A stretch of DNA of 64,000 nt from Vitis vinifera (taxonomy: Eukaryota; Streptophyta; Magnoliopsida; Vitales; Vitaceae), in contig NC_081807.1 in the NCBI RefSeq assembly GCF_030704535.1, positions 17,242,001 through 17,306,000 on the forward strand. The letters run 5' to 3'. Positions 57,924 to 64,000 of this stretch are shown one piece after another. Below the pieces are notes generated by a model. That model made no database searches and was not told the origin of the DNA. It saw nothing but the letters and a program-made list of their open reading frames with translations. Every line of letters begins with the position of its first letter. Position 1 is the stretch's first letter. The translations under genes were made by a program, and so were the position numbers.

Positions 57924-60269
57924 TTAAGACAAAGGATTCTTGCACGTTTTCCTATTGTGGCCAGACATATGACAACGAGAGCAATGGACTGTCTGTTTAT
58001 CTTGAAATTGGAACTCGATGCGCTTCTTCCTTGGTCTTCCGGGAGGACGTTTTGCATGAGGAGGCTTAAGAGATAAGAAAACCTGACCCGTTATGGATCG
58101 TACAACTCCATGGTCATCCACAATTGGCATGTCATGGGTCTCAATACTGGAGAAAGAGCCCGCGTAGATCAACTTTTGCATTTGGGAATTTGTAGCATTC
58201 ATCAACAAAATCAGCAACATTGTGGCCAATGGAGAGAATAACAGCTGTCGCATGTTCACAAGGGATTCCAAACATTTGCTAACCCCTACATGTGTAAGTA
58301 CGTTTCATAATATCCACATTCAAGAATGTCCTACCGATACAAACCCTAAAAATGCCATTCATGAAAGGAGTAACTGGATACACTTCACCCTTGACAATAT
58401 TCTGTAGTACCTTTTCTTCAATCTGTGGCCCTGGAGACCCTTTCCAATTGTTGGACTGCTCTTTATGCTTCACAAGCATAGAACCCAACTTAGCCATGTG
58501 CTCCATTAAAAAGTTACAAATGGAGTGATGTCTTTCATGTCTTAACCACGCATTAAACGACTCAGCAAGGTTGGTGGTCATTTTATCCCATCTTTGTTTT
58601 GGGAATTTTGACATGGCCCAATGTTCGGGTGAATTATCTTCTACCCATGTGGCTAAAACATCATTGTATTTCCGTAGTTCATACATAGAAACATTATAAT
58701 CATGCTCTAACCTTGCATAGGCAATACTATCTAGGAATTGAAGTGCATTTTCTTTACCCTTGTTTCCTTTTGTAATTTGCTTACTCACAAATGTACTGAA
58801 ATTCTCCTTCAAGTGACGGTAACAGTAGGCATGATTTTCAAGGCCAAACACCTCGGGAACACTACGAAGTAGGGCTGGATGTCTATCAGAGATGATAACA
58901 ACTTCCTTTTCTGCAACAACTTTCTTGAAGTTTTGCAAAAACCATGACCAATCCTCATAATTTTCTGAGCTCATTACGCCAAAATCTAGCGGAAACATAG
59001 AGTCATTAGCATCGTATGCAGTGGCTGAAAATAACGCACTCCTATATGGCCCACTCACATGGGATGAGTCAATAGCAATGACAGGTCGACACCCCAATGC
59101 AAACCCTTGGATTGACACTGCATGAGCAACAAAGAGTTGTTGAAAGTGCTCATCACTCGAATAACACAACTAAACAACGGTTCTTGGATTAGTAGTAACC
59201 ATTTTGTCACACATCCAAAGCAACAATTTATAATAATATTTAGGTTGTCCATAAATGTGTTCCTTTGCCTTTTCCTTCATTTTCCACGCTTGAAGATAAG
59301 TCAATTGCATCCCATGTTGCCTTACGAAGTCCTTACATATTTGGCTTGGTTGGTAATTCAGAGTAGACCTTATGACATCATCAATCACCAAGGATGCACG
59401 ATTGGATCTTATTAAAGGTTGGGAGGAGGAGACATCTTCTAAACTATGGTTGTGGACATTACGGAATGTGTGAACCTAAACGATTTTAGAATCCCCTATT
59501 GCACGAGCAGTGACTTTCCAAGGACATTGGGTTATTGTGCAAACTACTGTCATGTGTTTTGGAGTATTCCTAGTGAACGAATATTGGAATCTACAAGCCA
59601 TGGACATCAAATAGACCGCATCACGAAACTCAGAAGCATTAGGGAATGTTTGTCCACTACCCATAATGGCATTTTTGAACCGTCTTGATTCAAGTTGAAC
59701 AACATTTGATTCTGCACATCGTTAGGAAAACCCAAATGACTCAATCGTAGGGGAGTGAGTATTAATTTCCGTAGGTGGATCTGCATGGGAGGAAATTACT
59801 TGTGTCGAATTAGAAGCAACAATAGGTGTTAGCCCACTGCAAAAAAGAGACCCATACAAATTTGCTAACTATCTAAGAACAAATGTTTGGAAAGTGATTC
59901 AACCAAATTAATATGATGGGGCTAAGGCCATATGTACCTAGTTTGTGCAATCAACCCTTCACCAACTTCTATACGTGGGAAGACATAAACATGACAAAAC
60001 ATGTCGTTGAATCTGAACATCTTCACAACGGTAGTCTCATCATGCAACGGTAGTAAACATGATGGGTCAAACTTCACCGTAAACTCTAATTTTATTAAGT
60101 TTGGGTCAATGTTCAGTTCACCACACACTTTTGAAACCAATTCTGCATGTGTGATATTTCCACTAACGACAATGGATTCTGTCCAACCACCTTTGTATTG
60201 TACGGACCCATCAACAGACTTAACAACCTCACCGCCTTCATGTATGTAACAAAAAATATCCTCTTCCAT
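57924..60269 (-). pseudogene. MULE transposase gene with nonsense and frameshift changes
   Basis: Exon 1 starts MEEDIFCYIHEGGEVVKSVD at the ATG at 60269 and carries a PB1-like/MuDR N-terminal domain. After an intron (about 59935-59840) come the FPNASEFRDAVYLMSMACRF block with TQCPWKVTARAIGD (WRKY-GCM1-like zinc-binding region), then the MULE catalytic domain. Acidic residues are in VIAIDSSH (about 59070), VIISDRHPALL (about 58885) and LAESFN (about 58560). The C-terminus has a SWIM finger (CRG..GIPCEHA) and a zinc knuckle CSRCHMSGHNRKTC (about 57940). In-frame stops are at 59476, 59170 and 58279 (the last replaces an expected Trp in the SWIM region). Frameshifts lie near 59680 and 58175. So the protein cannot be made intact. 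Confidence 0.9.
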
Positions 60270-60384
60270 TCCTTTAATAACAACAAAATGGGTTACAAAC
60301 AATACAACAAGAATAATAAAGCAGTAAGTAGTGCCGAACAAAGTAACTAGAGCTCACATACATATTAAGTGAAAGTGTGATGAG

Positions 60385-60482
60385 GTAGTACCTAAACTAC
60401 ACTAAGGTAGTACCTATGGTTCACTATTGTAACCTGAGCTTGATTAAGGTTGTATCTAAGCATGGTTAAGGTAGTAACTAAA
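60385..60482. repeat. Short inverted set of the dyad units on the right side of the MULE
   Basis: GAGGTAGTACCTAAAC, AAGGTAGTACCTATGG, AAGGTTGTATCTAAGC and AAGGTAGTAACTAAAG follow one another at about 20-30 bp spacing. They are the same AGGTAGTACCT core as in the left array, in the inverted context, so both sides of the element carry it. Confidence 0.8.
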
Positions 60483-62835
60483 GTACAATAACAACAGCAA
60501 CACATGGCAGCATCATGACCACACAATCTAGAACAAACCTTCACTGGTTTAGTAATGGAGTAATAATGTAGATTTAGATTTGAGGTATAACCTTTGACCA
60601 AGTAACCTTTGTTTAACAAAAAGAAGTTTGTCAAATAAATGATACTGCAAACTTCCATAATTTTTAGAAAATGACGATATTATATAAGAGGTCGCTTTGT
60701 CATAAGACTTTTCTGTGCATGTCTCACATGAACAGAAATAACTAAAGAGAAGTTATTTCAAACATGATGTAGTCTATAGTGCAAAAGTTCTCTACATTAT
60801 AATCAAGTTGCATAACTTGCAACCATTTGAAATATTTTTTCCCAACGGCTCTGCCACTAAGGAAATTGCAACCAACATATAGAATGAACAACATGTCTAC
60901 TTTAATGTTATTATAAGAGTAAGCATTCACCATCCAAGAAATCATAACAAAGGGATTTCAACTGTCTAGCACAATCACATTCGAAATCAGATTTAGTATT
61001 GGAAATGACGTATTAGAGATTGGAAAAGTTAGAAAAATAATTAAAAGTAAATATTCAAATTCATTGTTCAAAACACAACTTCATTAGAATGATGTAATTT
61101 GTAGTCATAACATTCTAAAAACTTAGTTTATATTCATTTATTAAGTCTTACTTCAAACAAACTTATGTTGATGGAAATAGCATAAATAATAAAATTAGAA
61201 GATTATTTTTTCGGACCCATTTCAATATTGACCATTCCTTATTGCCATAATGAACATATTGGTTATCATAAACATCAATAAACCTCAGCGATTCACAAAA
61301 GTAACAGCAAGATTCAACAAACCATTAAGCACAAAGTAAAACATTGTTTGTGTTTAATCCAGGTTTAGTAGGGATTGATCAATTTCCTATAAGGAGGTCA
61401 TTCTTTCTGATGATTTTATTTTATTTTTTCATAATCACGTTTATGACTTTCTTGTTGATGGCTATGCACCTTCAGATACATTGTTTTCATAGTGAGCCAT
61501 TCAATTTCCATTCAAAGTCCAACTTGTCTTCAAATGATTTTAGTTTCATTTCCAATAATTTTTAGGTTTCCAGCGGTTTATTAAGGTATATTATAACTTC
61601 CTCTTTAGATAGGATATTACTTTAGGCCTTGATTTTAGGCATATACTTCCGCTAACACTTGAAATGAACTGGTGTACTTGTGAATTTTAGTTTAAATAAA
61701 AGCTACAAGGGTTTCATCTTCCAAAAATAAGGAAAGTAACTAGTATTTGAGATGCCTCAAGAGAGGTTTCATCTTACAAGGGTTGTATCAGATAGTCTAG
61801 AAATTGTTTGCCACTTTTTGGAGACCTCCTTGTATCTCTGGCTATCATACCACTACACTATATCTTTAACTTAGTAATTTACCTAATAAATTTACATGCC
61901 TTTAAAGGTGTTATTGATTTGTCCAGTTTGATTTCATTTTCTAACAAATTGAAAGCTAAATTTTGTTTGAACTCTTCCTTTTGCTGTACAGACTCTCATT
62001 TGAAGGATGCCTCAGTTAGTGGTCTCAATCATTTTGCCTTCTACATCTTGCAAGATATGTCTGTCCCAAAACCAAGTCTCCAACATAAATATTTTTTCAC
62101 TGTACATTATAGCAACACATGTGGAATATATTAAAGCCATAATTATGATCACTGCCCCTAACAAACCATTTTCAGTTTGTTCACGTCATCAACAATTACT
62201 TCCCACAAAGCAAATATACTATTTGGTTAGTGTTTTCGAAAATAATTTTATGGCATAGATACAATACAATTTTCCACTCATAAAAAGACAAATACAAAAC
62301 TATACTCATCTCAAATTTAAAGACTTAGGAATGTAATGTGGTCCCCAAAACATAACTCAGAAAAAATGTGTACCAATTCTTACCTCAACAACGCATTAAA
62401 CGATTCAAAAATAAATAAAATCTGCAAATAAAGTAAGGCATGACCAACACTTCACAATGCTGTCACTTATTTTTCATCCCAAATTTGTAGTCAACATTCA
62501 TCTTTTACATGCTTACTGCTATCATTTTATCATGTCTCAAATCAAATTCATAAAACAATAACAATAACAACATACATTCAATTCTATCATGCAAAGACAA
62601 AGGACAAAATAATAACAACATACACACAATGAAATCGGTATTCAAATTTAGTAAAGCAATAACAATGACAAACGACCAAGCAAATAATCTGTTTAGGGTT
62701 TAGTAGTAACTCTCATATATACCATTAAAATTGAAAGAAAATTTCCATCAACTAGTAGTAATACAAATGAACCAATTTCCCTAAAAATCTAATGACAACA
62801 GAATTCCTGGAAAGCAAAAAAAATATTTAAAAATA

Positions 62836-62871
<36 letters not shown>

Positions 62872-63270
62872 TTATTTTCTCTAAATACGAACATATCTTT
62901 AACCAAAAATAATTTATCCTATATTTCATTCTATAGAAAATGAAGCTAAATATAAGAAACCCCAAAATAAAACACTTCAAACCCTAAGATATCCGCACCA
63001 TCCAAACAAACCCGTAAATGAAAACTCACCTGTGATTGATTAATCGGAAAACACGCACAAGAGGGAAAACTCCAGTTTCGTTTCGAGAAACCTGAACGGA
63101 ATTCCAACTTCGATGATGCAAAAACAAGATATATCTCCCGTTTGGTTTACTTCAATGTATTGGGAAGATGGGTATCAGTTTCAGCTACTCCAGACGTTTA
63201 GAGACAAACACGTTCGACTAATCGGGATGTTAAGAGAAAAACAGAGAAGTTTGAGATTCGGGGAAGATGT
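60483..63270. other. MULE 5' interior, no gene supported
   Basis: AT-rich sequence between the transposase gene start and the right terminal repeat. Short frames lack recognisable domains. It includes an (AAT)n tract at 62837-62871. Confidence 0.4.
62837..62871. repeat. (AAT)n microsatellite
   Basis: About eleven uninterrupted AAT units within the MULE. The Tyr-rich minus frame here is its translation. Confidence 0.95.
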
Positions 63271-63741
63271 GTATCAGTTGGGTTTGTTGGACGTGAAGGT
63301 TTTGGCTTATTCAGATTTGAAATAACCTTCTAAAATGGCAAGTTTTTGAGATTCTGGCTTAGGGAAAATCTTAGATTTGGTTGTTGCCAAACTAAAAGGC
63401 AGATTTAGGGCTACTGAGAGCAAAGTTAGATGTCGTTTGACTTAAGGTTTTTTTTTACTAAAATGAGAGAAAGAGAGAAAGGGACACCAAAAGTTGGGTC
63501 GGGTGGTTTTTTTAAGAAATTATCAATTTTCACAATTTTTTTTTTTAAGTATGACATGGAGGCTATTTGGCTGCTGATGCATAAGACATTGAGGGCATTT
63601 TTGGAAGATAAAATTGACCCAACACAGAGTGCACAAATCTCATATTATTTTGCCCATTAATAACTGCTTTCCATATTTGAAAAACTTGGGGTTTGAATAT
63701 CATATTTTTTATAAATAAGGGCCCTAAAACACAAGTTTCCC
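63271..63741. repeat. Right terminal inverted repeat of the MULE
   Basis: 471 bp, inverse of 47660-48268. Inner limit at GTATCAGTTGGGTTTGTTGG. It ends ACAAGTTTCCC, followed by the target duplication TTTAATATT. Confidence 0.88.
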
Positions 63742-63750
63742 TTTAATATT

Positions 63751-63869
63751 TAGGCGGCTTGATGGGATGGTCCCACTTTACCAATATTGAAGAATAGGCA
63801 CTTCCCTCATCCCCACATCACAACAAGTGCACAAACTCGCTAATTCTTTTTCTCTGTATCAGATTTTCA
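63751..63869 (+). promoter_or_regulatory. 5' flank and leader of the host gene at the right edge
   Basis: Only 119 bases lie between the MULE target duplication and the ATG. They contain a pyrimidine-rich TAATTCTTTTTCTCTG leader-like run and no clear TATA box. The original upstream promoter should therefore be 16 kb away, left of 47650, or be supplied by the MULE. Confidence 0.5.
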
Positions 63870-64000
63870 ATGGCCCCTGGAACACCAGAGCTTCAACCTC
63901 CCAAGTTCCCAAGCGTCAAATCTCTATCCGAATCTTCTGCTCTCACCTCCATCCCTTCCTCCTACACCTTCACCACTGATCCTAACCAACACATCGCTTC
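63870..64000 (+). CDS. Start of a host gene, possibly a 2-oxoglutarate/Fe(II) dioxygenase (cut by window edge)
   Basis: The open frame begins MAPGTPELQPPKFPSVKSLS and continues ESSALTSIPSSYTFTTDP to the window end (43 codons plus two bases). It is GC-richer than its surroundings and has no stop. The pattern PSVKSL(S/A)ES..LTSIPSSY..T is reminiscent of the N-terminus of plant 2-oxoglutarate-dependent dioxygenases, before their IPIIDLS motif. That motif would lie just outside the window, so the family call is tentative; that it is a real gene start is more secure. Confidence 0.55.
   Translation, partial: MAPGTPELQPPKFPSVKSLSESSALTSIPSSYTFTTDPNQHIA

Larger units (their letters stand above)
47660..63741 (-). 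mobile_element. 16-kb Mutator-like element (MULE) with 9-bp target duplication
   Basis: Both ends are inverted copies beginning GGGAAACTT-TGTTTTAGG and continuing through ATGATATTCAAACCCC. TTTAATATT flanks both sides perfectly (47651-47659 and 63742-63750), as expected of Mutator insertion. The element carries a MULE transposase gene and a ULP1-protease-like gene, both on the minus strand, plus a dyad-repeat array. Size 16,082 bp. This is a TIR-MULE of the class that carries ULP1-like (Kaonashi-type) genes. Both genes contain stops, so this copy is not autonomous now. Confidence 0.95.

Noticed and set aside
62789-62980. 63-codon minus frame
   Set aside because: Contains a poly-Tyr run from the (AAT)n microsatellite.

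Overview
The window looks like nuclear DNA of a eudicot, most likely grapevine (Vitis) or a close relative. The AT-rich host DNA, the mix of Ty1/copia, Tat-type Ty3/gypsy, hAT and MULE elements, an endogenous caulimovirid and an NLR-type gene all fit. The genus is inferred from recalled protein families; no database was searched. Most of the window is nested transposable elements. Only two ordinary host genes are supported: a complete intronless NLR-like LRR gene (19796-21712, +) and the first 131 bases of a gene running off the right edge (63870 onward, +).

Layout. 1-7084: 5' half of a minus-strand Tat-like gypsy element (decayed gag, long leader, primer-binding site, LTR A). 7090-12950: a second related LTR (LTR B), swollen by insertions. 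These include a chain of intronless host-gene fragments on one strand (transaldolase, then ubiquitin-activating enzyme E1, then class 3 lipase) and a nested palindromic block at 11061-11979. 13168-18817: endogenous caulimovirid with an open polyprotein frame (zinc knuckle, protease, reverse transcriptase, RNase H), a second 408-codon frame, and a small inverted duplicate of the protease region. 19796-21712: NLR-like gene lacking the nucleotide-binding core. 23.6-27.6 kb: decayed plus-strand copia element with its 3' LTR. 27.6-42.8 kb: a minus-strand copia element broken by at least five later insertions, among them a hAT element (8-bp target duplication) and two solo LTRs (5-bp target duplications). 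42.8-45.2 kb: an older truncated LTR split by another solo LTR of the same family in opposite orientation. 47660-63741: a 16-kb MULE with about 0.5-0.6-kb terminal inverted repeats and a perfect 9-bp target duplication. It carries a dead transposase gene, a ULP1-protease-like gene and a 2.5-kb dyad-symmetric minisatellite. 63870-64000: start of a host gene whose ATG lies about 120 bp beyond the MULE.

The nesting gives a relative order of events. The truncated LTR at 42841-45184 was present before the minus copia element. The minus copia element came before the two minus solo LTRs, the hAT element and the plus copia element inside it. The least described parts are the MULE's repeat array (an 11-bp dyad repeated with a 22-bp period, with a short inverted copy at the opposite side), the captured three-gene chain in LTR B, and the caulimovirid locus, which keeps two long open frames but has no visible movement-protein domain.
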